Shown here: positions 23,191-34,754 of the stretch, piece after piece
Layout of the letters: each line of letters starts with the position of its first letter
Numbering within the stretch: position 1 is the stretch's first letter
Assembly: GCF_020497125.1 (NCBI RefSeq)
Contig: NC_059075.1
Span: 109,717,222 to 109,781,221, forward strand
DNA length: 64,000 bases
From: Mauremys mutica
Taxonomy: Eukaryota; Chordata; Testudines; Geoemydidae
Reading direction: 5' to 3'
Position numbers and translations under genes: made by a program
Notes under the pieces: generated by a model
Databases searched by the model: none
What the model saw: the letters and a program-made list of their open reading frames with translations, nothing else
What the model was told of the DNA's origin: nothing

Positions 23191-25978
23191 ATAAAACCAT
23201 GGGTGCATATCTCAGAAACACTCAGCATGCTGGTGCCAAAATCATGGTGATAAATCTTCTTTATGACAATGAAATCCCGTGGGAGTAACTTTAAATTTAG
23301 TTTTAAATGCTTGTCATTTTTACTCCATTGTTTGAAACAGCTCGTAATGTAGAAAGTCAGTTAAACATTTCCCTTGCTAGCTTCTCTGTGGGGCGCATTT
23401 TACTTTAGAGAAAAAGGAAGGATGATTTATGTTGCTTTTCAGGGCTTTGACATAGTCACACAGCATGGAAGCAAAAAAGCTAAGTGCCTCCTGGCAGACC
23501 TCAGGGCTTACGCATGTGATATAGGTCCTGTGAGGTCAGGAGGGAGCCTTATTGCTGCATGTATATGATCCTGCAGAAATTAAAACAAAAACACATTGTC
23601 TCACTTTCATGCCTCTGTTATATTCAGTGCACATCAGAAACAATTCAACACAGTGTGAGTGCCAATGGCATGTTTTCAAACTGAAGACACATTTCTATGA
23701 CCTTGTTTCAGCAGACAAAATATCCATACCCAAAATACCCATAGCAGCTGGGAAAATCGGGGGAGCTTAATTAATTTAGTGTAGCAACACAGGCAGTTGT
23801 CTGCAAGTAGCATGAGCATAAGGAATGCATTGTGACTGTGTATCTGCATAAAACACCCACACTGCTCTGATACAAGACATCAGAACACAGCATCTTTGTT
23901 TCTTTGATATTGCTTTTATATTTTAAATGAGTGCTCATTCATGCTATGATATAGGAGGGAATGAGAAAGAAAAATTAAGCTTACATCGGGGTGAATCTGA
24001 ATCCCTTCCTGCTGGGCATGACATAAAACCCAGTTTGGTCTTTCCCTGTACCTGATTTAGGAGAAAGGGTGTTATCTAGATATAGGCTAACCTCAGGATG
24101 GATTTTGAGATATAAATCTTAAATTTTCTAGGATATTGGATTTGTGGATTTAGTTTTGGTCTTTCTTGCCTCAAACTGGTTTAAAAAAGTAATTTCTTTG
24201 AAAATTTTCAGACAAAATTATTTGTTTGAAATATTTGAGGAAAAAGTTGGATTATGGATGAAATATTTGAAGTGAAAACATTTTCCTTTTGAATTCTTTG
24301 ATGGAAAAATAAAACTCTTTATCATAATCAAACATTTTGTGAAATATTTTATTTTTGCCAGAACTATGCTTTTCCATAAAATAAAATGGTTGAATAATTC
24401 TAACCAACTCTAATCTCTGCATTTAAGAAGAAGAAATAACTAAAATGAAGTATGTGATTATGCAATCTCAGCTAAAGAGAAAATGAGTAGAGTTTGTTAT
24501 TGATTCCTTGGGTTCCCCTGTATGATTTCTTCCCCCACATAAAATCCAATATTTTAGCAAAGGGTAAAGATGGGCCACAGATTAGGATCCCTCCTCCCCA
24601 CGGATTCTGCGAACCAGTATCGCTGCTTATCTGAATAGACTCAACCTACTGTGACAGTGTCAGGTTGTCTTTTACTCTTTACACAACATATGTAATGTGA
24701 AGGAACCACACAGGCATAGTGAGGTCTCGATACCTGGGTACGCTAACTGTGTATGATATGCAAGGCCTAGCTACCTATATATAATGCTGGATTCTGGAAC
24801 ATAGACAGTGAGGCTACTATAGGGTTCTCAAACTATTTAAAAGGGTACTACTTAGTTTATATATGTGTCACTTAACTAAGGAAGAATCTTAAAATAAAAG
24901 ACGTGCTCTTTGTGAGAAGATGATGTGCACGTATTATTAAAAAGGAATTTAAGGGAGACCATCCATCCCTCGATGGGTGGGAAAGGAAGTGGATTTTTGT
25001 GTGTGGTGGTTAGGTATGTTATGCTTAAAATTAACTCCTCTACTTTGAGTACGTGTTGCGTAAAGGGCAGCTGTAGAGGAGCAGTTAAGGGGAGAGCTAC
25101 AATGGAGGAATTTCATGATGCTCTGAGAACCTATGAAATACTTGCAATGTACCAGGTAGTGCTCTGCTTTTTGGGGAATATAAAATGTAGGGGAGTACAG
25201 CACACTTGACTCGCAACTCCACATGAGCTCCAAGTGCAATGCTGTGGCAAAAAGGGTGAATTTGGTCCTTGGGTGTATACAGTGGAGTAATGAGGTGATT
25301 TTATCTCTGTATATAGCACTGAAGGACCAGACTGACCAAGTACCTGGTATGTCAGGGACACTTCCATTTAATACCAAAACATTCCCAGGGCCTGATTTAA
25401 TAATGTTATCCCCGGCATAAAAATACCAGGGTACTTGGTCAGTCTGCCTGCTGCGTGGCAACAGAGGACTGCTTAAGTCTGGCCTGATTGCTGCTGAGGA
25501 TCATGCCTGCCTGGGGCTGGAGGAGGGCCACACTATGGGGGAGCTGATGCTGTGAGATGGTCAGTGGCCAGTGGTCAGTGATGCTGGTGACTAGGCTTCT
25601 CCTTGCTGCGGTTCAGCTCCTCCAGGTGGCAGGGAAACAAGGAGGGCACCAAGGCGAGCAGGAGGCAGTGTGGGTGCTACGTGCAACGTGACACAGGGAC
25701 CTGAGAACCCCACCTTGCCCTGCATGCACTCTTCTGCTGGTAAAGTGAGTTTGGGGGAAGCCTCTTGTTGCTTGTGGGCTGCTGTGTGGGGCACATTCGG
25801 GAGGTAGGAGCCTCCAGTTGAGCAGAGGCTGGAGTTGAAAGTTCCAGAGCTGCCTAGGCTTGCCTCTCTTTGGGGACTGGTTTGATGAATCTCTCCTGTT
25901 GGGACACAGGGTCTCCCTTATGTTGCAATGAACCTCATGCATGCTGCTTCTTTACATGGTGTCAGAGCTCTGGAACTA
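23191..25978. other. Intergenic; one short hairpin, no gene
   Basis: No gene recognised. The 170-codon minus-strand frame at 24949-25461 has no family resemblance and overlaps the inverted repeat at 25328-25446. From about 25470 the base composition turns GC-rich. Confidence 0.4.
25328..25446. repeat. Inverted repeat able to form a 23-24 bp stem
   Basis: Arm 25328-25350 (cagactgaccaagtacctgg...) is complementary to arm 25423-25446 with a single extra base. The loop is about 72 bp. It could be a very small DNA-transposon derivative or a transcribed hairpin; no flanking duplication is obvious. Confidence 0.7.
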
Positions 25979-26208
25979 GGGCCAAGTCTACCCGACAGTG
26001 CTACACTGGCACAGAGCGCTCTCATGTCGGCATAATTACTCCACCTTGGTGAGAAGCTATGTTGGCAGAAGAGCGTCTCCCACCGACATAGCGCTAGTGT
26101 GGACAGTGCAAAACTTGTGTCGCTCTGGGGGGTGGCAGTGGGGGGAGCTTTTTCACACCCCTGAACAACTTAAATTATATCGAATTAGGCTGTAGTGTAG
26201 CCCTGCCC
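25979..26208. mobile_element. Harbinger-like MITE (about 230 bp)
   Basis: Ends GGGCCAAGTCTACCC and GTAGTGTAGCCCTGCCC are imperfect inverted repeats. The inside contains cgacatagcgctagtgtggacag, typical of the reptile Harbinger-derived MITEs. Non-coding. Confidence 0.62.
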
Positions 26209-28185
26209 TAAGAATCGCTGTGAATTGTTCTTTCCACACAGCAATGAGGGGAGGGAGATAAACTGACCATATGAAGCATGTTGAATTCAACACCCCTTGT
26301 CTCCCTAGAAGCCGTTTCTCACTAAATAATCTGATTGAAAAGTTTATGATCAACTGTCTCTCACCGTGTGCCTATTATAAAGGGCCAGCATTCACTGAAG
26401 CTAATGTGCTTGCCCCGGGCATGAATTTAGCCCCCAAAGTTTTCTGTCTTTCTTTCTTTTCCCTCTCCAGAGTATATTCTTATATTTGTCAGTGGACTAA
26501 AGACTGCAGGACTGGTTAATTTGGGATTGTGTATCCTTTACACCTTCCTTCAAAACAGAGATTTTGTTTTGTTTGACTGAAGAGGCTGGGCCAAGTGTCT
26601 AAAAGGAGGCACCTCTAGGTATCGTAATGGAATTGTCCAGCCTGTTAAAAATCTGACGGTTGTGTGTGTTTCATACAGACAGAAAAGAACACCTCCAGCT
26701 ATTAATTATACACTGATTTTTAAAACAATACATAAAAATAGCATTAAGGGTCTAACGTACTAGCATAAGCCAGTCATTTTTTTTTGCTCAAGATGGTTAC
26801 TCCCTGCTTTGCTTTTCTCTCCTGTGGCTGTGCTGACATGCTGTAGTGATCTGAGTAGAACTATTAGCCCCTGTTGCCCCAAGCTCCCTTCTATCCTCCT
26901 GCCCCCTGGCTGCACTACCCCAGGTTCCTTTCTACCCCAAACAGCCCTTAGAGGCTCCCACAGCTCTCCCCTCACATCCTTGCCCTGGTTGCCCCAGGCT
27001 CCACCATCCACCCCTCCACCTTTCCAGGATTTATCTGATTCTCTTCTCCTTCCTCCAGACACCAACCGCCCATCTTCTAGACTCTCTTCCAGAGCAACTT
27101 TCTCCCAGCAGCTGCTGCCTATTCCAGTACACTCAGCCTCTATTTACTCCCCCAACACCTCTGATTTTCTCAGTGCACCCCTTTCTTCTGAGGTATGCCC
27201 CTGTATCCCTGGCATGGCTCCCAATGACCAGGGTCTTGAAGAGCAGGGCTCAGGGACATTTTCTCACTAGTGAGAAATGTCTCACATGGAGCTACAGAAA
27301 ACTTGAGGGATTGTCTGTTCTGGGGGCTTCTGGTTGGAATACCTTGTAGAATGGTGAAGGGGCTTTTCACAAGGCAGTGTAGCTTATTCTCTGTTGGCAC
27401 AAAATAATGTTTTTTTAAAAGTTTTAAAATAATCTAGAATACAGCAGAGAGAATAAAGTTACCATCCCTGTCTTCCAGACATGGATGGCCAATGCCCTGC
27501 TCTATGTAATCAATCTGATTGAAAAAATAATAGAAATCAACTATAAGAAGATATATTATGAGTTTGTTTGGAATACTAGTCTTGTTTTCTCCTTTTAAAA
27601 ATCTCTTAGAAAAAATAACAAACTATTTTTAAAAAAAAGATAACTAAATACTGAAAGGAGAAAAATTACCATGAATCTCCATGTATGTGTTCTGAGTTTC
27701 ATTTTGTTTTTAAATGGAGACAGGCCGAAGTTATATATCCAAACTTTCCTGACCAACTTTTTTATTTGAAATTTTGGTTCAGGCTTGTCTGTCATTTGAA
27801 ACTTAAGCTTTGTCAAGGCTGTGGAAATGTATAAAGATATTCCCACCACTACTAACATCCGTTGTCTGGGGTTAGTACTGACGGGAGCTCTATTGAAGAC
27901 AAGGCATCTGTGGCCAGATATATTTTACCATAGTGTCAAACCTCCTTTTCATCTGGTTTAACTATCAGAGTGGTAAAAATGCTAAAGTCTGCCAGTGTCT
28001 CCTCTACATTAGGGCCCCTACATCAGGGCTAGCACCTGTTGGGATTATTTATATAAATTTCCCCTGAGTAGACATGTGCAACGATCTGGATATAGACATC
28101 CCAGGGAGGGAACAGGATTTCTGAAGCCCAAAGAATAAGTAATTGAATCAATTGATTGCATACAATATTACCATACTATAAAAGT
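26209..28185. other. Intergenic, no gene
   Basis: Includes a pyrimidine-rich stretch at 26800-27250 that opens a 153-codon frame rich in Ser, Pro and Leu. I see no domain, splice context or homologue pattern, so I do not call it. Confidence 0.45.
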
Positions 28186-28189
28186 GTAT

Positions 28190-29135
28190 TGAGTAAGGTC
28201 TTTTATTAAAGCCGGTGACACATTGGTGATTGGTATCATTGTGAAATGTTTGTATTAACACTATAGGAGGAATTATGGATACTTATTTATATTATGCTTT
28301 AAAATCTGTGCCCAAACAAAAGGAGAAACAGTTTTTTCACAGATGGAGGGAAGGTAGCTGTCTACCTCTCTCCAGTGTAAATTAAGCATTATGGAGTCAA
28401 AACAACAGAAGCCCCATTTACATATGAATCAGCAGGGGCATGGAAAGCCAAAAGGAAGGGAAGAACTGCAGGAGATCATCCTGACTCTAGGGGATAAAAC
28501 AATGAATTTTAGGAAATATAAGCAGAAGCAAAAAGCCATTTTGACATCCATTTCCTGTAGGAACAAAGAACTTTGATTCTGTGAGGGTTGGATTCTGACT
28601 AGAACAGCCAGTCATGCTGGAGAATGCTAACAACTTGGTGTAAGTAAGAAACTATGTTTAGGCAAAGCTATAACTTTCTAGAATGACGTTTTAGACACTA
28701 GAAAGCATGTTAGTTTTGCTTTGTTTGTAACTCTTTCATATCTCTTTCACTCTTGCTTGAAAGCTCTTAAATCTGTTTTTCCTTAATAAACTTACTCTTT
28801 CTTTATTACAAAACCAACTCAGTGCTGTGTATTAAACTGAAGGGTGAAGTCCTCAACTAAAGCAACAAGCTGGTGTATTCTGTCTCTTTGGAGGCAGTGA
28901 ACTTAACTTCAGTGTGAATATCCAGTGAGAGGGACTGGACACTGGAGGGGAGATGGTTTTGGGGAGGTACAGGACTGGAAAGGCTGTTGGTGTCACTCTG
29001 AAATGAGTAACCCGGCTGGTGGAAGCCATGGTGAGGCCATTCTGCTGTGAGCATGTTGCTGATACTAGGGCTTTGAGCCAAAGGTGCAGGTGCATAGCAC
29101 CGAAGCAGCCACGGTTACAGGGCAAGTGGTGACAG
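28190..29135 (+). mobile_element. Probable ERV LTR, plus strand
   Basis: About 0.95 kb with an LTR-like layout: an AT-rich 5' part, ccttaataaacttactctttctttatt with an AATAAA near 28787-28797, then a GT-rich tract and a downstream end with agggcaagtggtgacagaac that resembles leader sequence. No duplication found and no coding. Assigned by layout only. Confidence 0.42.
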
Positions 29136-31736
29136 AACTAGTCTAGGTGAACTCCCATAGCATCATAACATGGCCTTACGTAGCCATATAACTCTCTCAT
29201 CAAATTGAAATTCCACCATGAAAAAAACGTATATGTAAAACTAACAATATAAAAATCCAACACATCTTTGCACAGGGAGAGAGGGGGAGGGTAAAAGAGG
29301 TGAACAAATGTATCTAGTAGAATTCTTAGCCATGATCATCTTCCATTCAAGCATATGGACAAAAAATTCTTACCATGGGAAACAGCCGCCACATCCTAGT
29401 GAAGAAAGTGGTGCTGAGTGGAATTCTGTGACTAAAGAGGGATTCGGATTAATCCCCAATAGAAGAAACTGTCTCGTACTATCAATTCAGTATCCCAAAG
29501 GAGGCAGGATAGCAAAACCCTGAATTTATTGATAGGCAAACTGAGGGAAAAAATGAGAATGAATGATAAAGGGGAAAGAGAGAGAAGGGAGAGCAGGAGT
29601 GGGAGGGAGGGCAGGATGACAATATATTTCTCTTGGCATCAAATGGTGCCTGATTACGTTAATTTTTCCAAAAAAAAAAAAAAATAAGGGTGTGTGTATG
29701 TGTATGTGTGTGTGTGTGACTGGGGGAAGATTGAAAAATAGAGAATGAGCCCAAGCTTTAAAATTCAGACCCATATTTCCTTAGTGTTTAGGGGGGATTG
29801 GTTCCATCTTCTGTTCAAAATGAAACTAATTTGGTTAGTCTATGACTTCCCAAACAACCAGCAAGCTAGGTATGATTGACAGTGCCTATTCAGGAGAAGC
29901 CAAGGTGGGCACAATGAGACATGCAGCACATTAGGATTGCGACGAGTCATGGGAAAACACTGTGCAAACACCTCACCCCCGCCCCCACTGCCTTCCTTTG
30001 TTCAGTAGCACTAGCTTCTCTCACATTCATAAGCGCTACAATTCACCAAGTAAACACAGAGGTTTACAAAAGAGAAAAAATTAACCTTGACATTTTCAAT
30101 GGATTGTTTAGATAAGGAACTCATAACAACAGTAAATTTGCTGTAAAGTAGGCAGTTGTTTTTGGACAAACACCTGAGACCATATTAAGAGACAGCTTAC
30201 AGATTTGTTTACATAAAGAAACAGGCAAAATAAACCTTGTGCAGAGAGACCAACTGACTGTACCCAACTGGGTAATAGAAGCATATATGTGCATATTTTA
30301 CAATATACCCCAAAGCACCTGAATTTAGCAATTTGATTAGATAAACATCCTAACACCCCATTTTCTTTTGTAGACAAGTGCCACTCATGGACAGTTCCTA
30401 ATGAAATATCAGGACATCAGCTCATCTTTTTGGAAGGTCAAAGTGCACATTTTCTAAATGTATCTATTATATTGTTAGCAAAGTTGTCCAGTGCTGATTT
30501 TATCGGATATACTACCGTTTATTTTTCAAATGCAGTATCCTCACTAGTCTGTAACTGCACTGATTTACAGCATGAATACACAATTAACATTTTCAAGAAT
30601 TTTGCCATGAGACTGAGAAATACATAGTATTTGTTTAACTGTATTTCAAGAGTTAGGTTTCTTCTTCTGATTAACTAGATTAAAAGGAGACATGGTAGCT
30701 GGATATATATGTTGTCTTAGCAAAAAACAATGATCACTTTGTCAGCCACAAGTTTATATCTTCATGTTATTTTTATGCAGTTATTGATAGAGTGAGAATC
30801 TGAGACACAGATCTTTCTTAGAGATTCCTAGCTATTGATCTTTTGTAGTGATCATTCTATAGCAATTGTTTCTGAGAGATTGTAGTTTTTACAACTGGCC
30901 TAATCTCAGATATTCCAGTTTGTGGAAAAATTCCCACAAGCTGGATATTCTGTCAAATTTTCGTTTTGGAAACACCAACACATGGTCTTTCCAAAATAAA
31001 ATTTGTTCTCCTTGACTCCAGCAGCTCCTGACTGTAATTAACATGATTCTTGTCAGTTTTGTACTGCCCACCTTCTGACTGACACTGACAGGGCTTCCAG
31101 GGTCCACAGCTCTGGGGAGACTGCACCGTGTGGTCTGTCCTGGGGCCGGAGACCCAAGAGATTCCAGGTTCTGTGGCTTCCGGGCAGGCCTGTCATACAG
31201 ACTGTACCAGGGCCAGGCATGCCACAGCTTCCAGACTCCTAAGCCAGCTGGTTCCCCAGGCTGCCAGACATTTTAGATAGCTGTCTGAGAGACTATGGGA
31301 GTCAGGCAGCCTGCAGAGCCAGCTGGCCTGGAAGTCTGGAAGCCCTGAGCTCCCTGGTCATAGGGCAGTCTGCATGGCAGGGCTGCCCTAGAGCTGCAGA
31401 CCCTGGAGTCCTTGGGGTCCCAGCAGCCAATCAGGCAGATTTTCAATGGAAACCTGCTGCAGTTCTTTGGAAGTTTGTCAAACAAGATCCCTTTCTGTGA
31501 AACACTTTGGATTTGAGGAATCAGCATTTCCTGATCAGCTCTAGCGGCTTTCCCCTTTATCCTGGACTCTCAGTTTAGCTGGGGAAGAGTGTGGAAACTC
31601 CTTAATTAGGAAATGCAAGGACTAGTTTTTTCACTTGTTAGGTTTTGGGGGGAAAGGAGCCTGTGTCCCTCTTTCCATCAGTTCTTTTTAATTTTTTTAA
31701 GTCATTATTTATATAAAAAAGTATATTAGGTACTTC
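29136..31736. other. Intergenic, simple repeats, no gene
   Basis: An A-run at 29671-29686 and a TG-rich microsatellite at 29690-29718 are visible. A GC-richer part at 31080-31450 repeats words such as ccagctgg and ggcaggc. No gene recognised. Confidence 0.45.
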
Positions 31737-31853
31737 ACAGGGCTTGGCTACACTTACAAATTTGCAGCGCTGCAGCAGGGTGTGAAAACACACCCTCTCC
31801 AGTGCTGCAAATTGCGGCGCTGCAAAGTGCCAGTGTGGTCAAAGCTCCCAGGG

Positions 31854-31909
31854 CAACAAGGATTAGGGATGCCTTGAGGGAGGAATTTGAGGCTGAAAGC
31901 CAACAGTAA
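31854..31909 (+). pseudogene. HARBI1 transposase C-terminal remnant
   Basis: Only the last 17-18 codons remain: RIRDALREEFEAESQQ then TAA at 31907-31909, which fits the end of Harbinger nucleases. An AATAAA follows at about 32029-32034. The rest of the transposase is missing where the MITE left arm begins, so this copy cannot move by itself. Confidence 0.6.
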
Positions 31910-32117
31910 TGTTTTTTGCCTTGACCAGGAGTGACGTGCACTGGTTACAGTGCTTTTAAGTGCCTGTGTTTTCCTTGCTCTTTGTTACCTGTGTTTTCCT
32001 TGGGGTTTGTTATCTTTCACTTTATGCGATAATAAAAACTGTTTCATAATCAAAGAAATCATTTATTTTAAAAAAAGGAAGTAAATGGGCAGGGGGGTTG
32101 GTTGTTGAATTGTACAT

Positions 32118-33963
32118 TCATAGTTTTGCATATGTACTGCCAGGAGTGCTGTGCACCTCAGGATTGTACTGTTGCATGGTGATGGGGGTTGAGTGCAGAG
32201 GGTAAGGGTCGTAGTTCTCTGGGCTCATAGGTGACCGTACAGGTGTCGGGGGCAGCTGGTGATGGTGTAGGTAAGAACCTGGATGCTGGGGAACGGGACT
32301 TGGAGCTGACATTGGTGCATAGGGGAAAGAGGTTTGGGAGGGTGGGGGTTTGGCATGGTAGTGCGCTGCCTGCATTGCTACCAGTGAATGCATACAGTCT
32401 GTTTGGTGCGCCATGAGGTTTATAAGCTGCCTCGTGGTTTTCTTCAGCATCAACGCCTTTCTCCTGCTTTCTGTTTCCCTCCAGTGCTGCATCTTTTCTC
32501 TCCATTCCTGCGCAGTTTTATTCTCTGTTGCACACTGGTTCATAACTGCCTTCACCAAATCTTCCTTGCTTTTGTTAGGCTTCCTTCTGAGGTTTTGAAG
32601 CTTTCTTTCAGTCACTGATAAGACCGGCCCAGGACTAGTCAAGGTCACTATAAAAATACAGCAAACGATACATTTTAAGAGAGCCTGCATTGTGTATAAT
32701 CTGAAGTTAGTTTCAAGTCTCACACTGTAGCATTCCTCAGACATTTCAAACACAGCTAGAGAATTCACAGCCTCCCAGAAATGGTAATGGTAATTAACCC
32801 TGGGGTTCCTGCCGCGGTTTGCCTGGGCAGGCTGCTTTTTGCTTCATGGGTACACTGCCTGTTTTTTGGGCTTTGTTAAAGGCAGGCAGCAAGCAGCAGT
32901 TTGGGAAACCAGCACTGCCATGTCCCTCAGGAATTAACCCTGGGGTTCCTGCCGCGCTTTGCCTGGGCAGGGTGCTTTTTGCTTCATGGGTACACTGCCT
33001 GTTTTTGGGCTTTGTTAAAGGCAGGCAGCATGCAGCAGTTGGGGAAACCAGCACTGAAACACTCCCTCCATTTCCCACAGGAGTTAATACTTGAAGATAT
33101 CTCCCTGCTGCGGGTTACCAAAGAAGCAAGGGAGGGTCTCCTACAACAATACGGATTCCGTCCTGGCCCCTATGCAGCTTGCCTGTGTGCATCCATGGTT
33201 CCCCCACCCCTCCTGGAACAGTGGCGCGGACGCGTTAGCCTGACTGGGACAGGGACCACACTGGCTCTCCCTTTAAACTTGGTCACGCGAATTGCCTATG
33301 CTCTTACAGAAACTTTTGAAGAGATTACAGAGGCAGATTACCGCGACGTGATAGACCACATCAATGGGATATTCCATGTCTAGGCATGCAGGCATGCAGC
33401 CATACCACGCCCCCTCCTCTCCCAAAACCTTTGCATTGCAATAAAAGCTGCTTACCTGGGACCTGCTCCTGTGATTCTTCTGCACCAAGTCCCAGGGGCT
33501 GCGACTGGCTAGCTTCCTCCTGGCTTGAGAAGAGCTCCTGACTGCATGCCTCCTGGGACTCCGGGGTGTCTTCCCCCACCACAGTAGCCTCACTGTCTGC
33601 CTCCCCCTCCCCTACCGGCTCTGAACTGTCCATCGTGGTCCTTGGATTTACAGAGGGGTCACCCCCATAAATCACATCCAGCTCCTTGTAAAACCGGCAG
33701 GTCGTGGGGGCAGCGCCGGATCTGCAGTTCCCCTCGCGTGCTTTGCAATAGGCACTCCGCAGCTCCTTTACTTTAACCCTGCACTGCAGCGCGTCACGCT
33801 CATGGCCCCTTTCCAGCATGGCTCTTGATACCTGGGCAAAGGTATCATAATTCTTATGGCTAGAGCGCAGCTGTGCCTGCACAGATTCCTCCCCCCAAAC
33901 ACTGATGAGGTCCATCAGCTCGCCATTGCTCCATGCTGGGGCTCGTTTGCCACGTGGAGGCAT
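32118..33963 (-). CDS. Harbinger Myb/SANT-like DNA-binding protein, two exons, intact frame
   Basis: Exon 1 runs 33963-33456 from MPPRGKRAPAWSNGELMDLI, with a SANT-like trihelix region (W-S, ISVWGEE, YDTFAQVSRAMLERGHERD, VKELRSAYCKAREG, FYKELDVI; about residues 10-95), then an acidic Ser/Glu-rich segment. The donor gtaagc at 33455-33450 joins the acceptor ttttatag to exon 2, 32647-32118. The CCA G|TG junction keeps frame: SPGPVLSVTERKLQNLRRK, a coiled region EWREKMQHWRETESRRKALM, a Pro/Tyr/His-rich tail and TAA/TGA end at 32118. Total about 345 residues with no stop, unusual for an element copy here. It is expected to help a Harbinger nuclease bind its ends; a domesticated role is possible but not shown. 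Confidence 0.8.
32792..33068. repeat. Tandem duplication, two copies of about 140 bp
   Basis: The block starting aattaaccctggggttcctgcc at 32792 is repeated at 32932 with few changes (gcttcatgggtacactgcctg, ggctttgttaaaggcaggcagca in both). It lies in the MSANT intron, just before the unassigned plus-strand exon. Confidence 0.88.
33081..33383 (+). CDS. Unassigned terminal exon-like ORF in Harbinger element (100 aa)
   Basis: A strong acceptor (ctccctccatttcccacag, ending at 33080) opens a phase-0 frame of exactly 101 codons including TAG. It begins ELILEDISLLRVTKEAREG, continues LLQQYGFRPGPYAACLCASM and LLEQWRGRVSLTGTG, and ends TEADYRDVIDHINGIFHV. An AATAAA follows 57 bases after the stop (33440-33445). 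It is antisense to the MSANT intron and lies between that gene's exons. I recognise no domain. Composition is balanced and not repeat-like. Upstream exons are not identified; the preceding frame through the duplication (from 32901) is also open and could be the coding start instead of a splice. Confidence 0.45.
   Translation, partial: ELILEDISLLRVTKEAREGLLQQYGFRPGPYAACLCASMVPPPLLEQWRGRVSLTGTGTTLALPLNLVTRIAYALTETFEEITEADYRDVIDHINGIFHV
33440..33445 (+). promoter_or_regulatory. AATAAA polyadenylation signal after the 100-aa ORF
   Basis: Canonical hexamer 57 bases past the TAG at 33381-33383, only 10 bases before the MSANT exon 1 donor read on the other strand. Confidence 0.5.
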
Positions 33964-34478
33964 GGTCACCTGTAAAGATTCACCGATTGCACTCCACACC
34001 TGGCTGAGCAAACAGGAAGGGGATTTTTAAAATTCCCGGGGCATTTAAAGGGCGGGTCACCTGAGGCCAGGGCAGTAGAGTCTGACCTGATGAGCAGAGT
34101 GGCTGAACAGGCATTCTGGGATACATCCTTATACCCTGGAGGCCAATCACAGTGCTGGTGTGTGGCCACACTTGATGACCAGTGCTGCAGCACCAGCGCT
34201 GGAATCCTTATTCCCCATGCTGAGTGAGGTGTACGGCCAGCGCTGCAGCAAGGGAGTTGCAGCACTGGAAGTGCCCTGCAGGTGTGGCCACTTACTAATT
34301 GCAGCGCTGTTGGAGGCTTTCCAGCGCTGCAAATCGCCAGTGTAGCCATACCCACAGGGAGGTGGAGTACGGACAGCGCTGGGAGAGCTTTCTCCCAGCG
34401 CTGGCGCTTTGACTACACTTAGCGCTTCAAAGCGCTGCCACGGCAGCGCTTTGAAGTGTAAGTGTAGCCAAAGCCACA

Positions 34479-34754
34479 GACAAGTAAGGAGTTGCGGTTC
34501 ATACCTCAAGAAGGTAATTGGTCCCTATGCCCATGTACTCTTTGGTCTCCAGGCTGAGGCAACCAGCAAGTATACTAGATAGACGACTTGTATAAAAATA
34601 TTAACATTTACTAATTAAAGAAATCAGTACAATTTTGATGATCTCGATCTATCTCCCAATGTTCAGATGTCTGCAGCACAAAACCCACCACAGCTGGCAG
34701 TACAGTGTTGCCAGTTGTGTTTTTTTTAAATGATGTCACAACATGTCCACCGAG
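34479..34754. other. Intergenic between Harbinger composite and CR1
   Basis: AT-rich, no gene; the 5' edge of the CR1 near 34755 is approximate. Confidence 0.4.

Larger units (their letters stand above)
31740..34475. mobile_element. Composite Harbinger element with MITE arms
   Basis: The left arm 31740-31850 and right arm 34345-34475 match the two halves of the MITE at 21.8 kb, and the whole is flanked by ACA on both sides (31737-31739 and 34476-34478). The inside holds the C-terminal end of a HARBI1 frame (+), a two-exon MSANT gene (-) and an unassigned plus-strand exon. A second Harbinger terminus, gccagtgtagccataccc, precedes the right arm at 34339-34352. It may be an autonomous element that lost its HARBI1 half and recombined with a MITE, or the parent of the MITE family. 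Confidence 0.75.

Noticed and set aside
24949..25461. 170-codon minus-strand frame
   Set aside because: No recognisable motif, overlaps an inverted repeat, no gene context.
26809..27270. 153-codon Ser/Pro/Leu-rich plus-strand frame
   Set aside because: Pyrimidine-rich stretch without domain, family or splice context; antisense frames are equally open.
32231..32618. Plus-strand frames opposite MSANT exon 2
   Set aside because: Overlapping antisense frames with no splice or family support; the minus frame is clearly the coding one.
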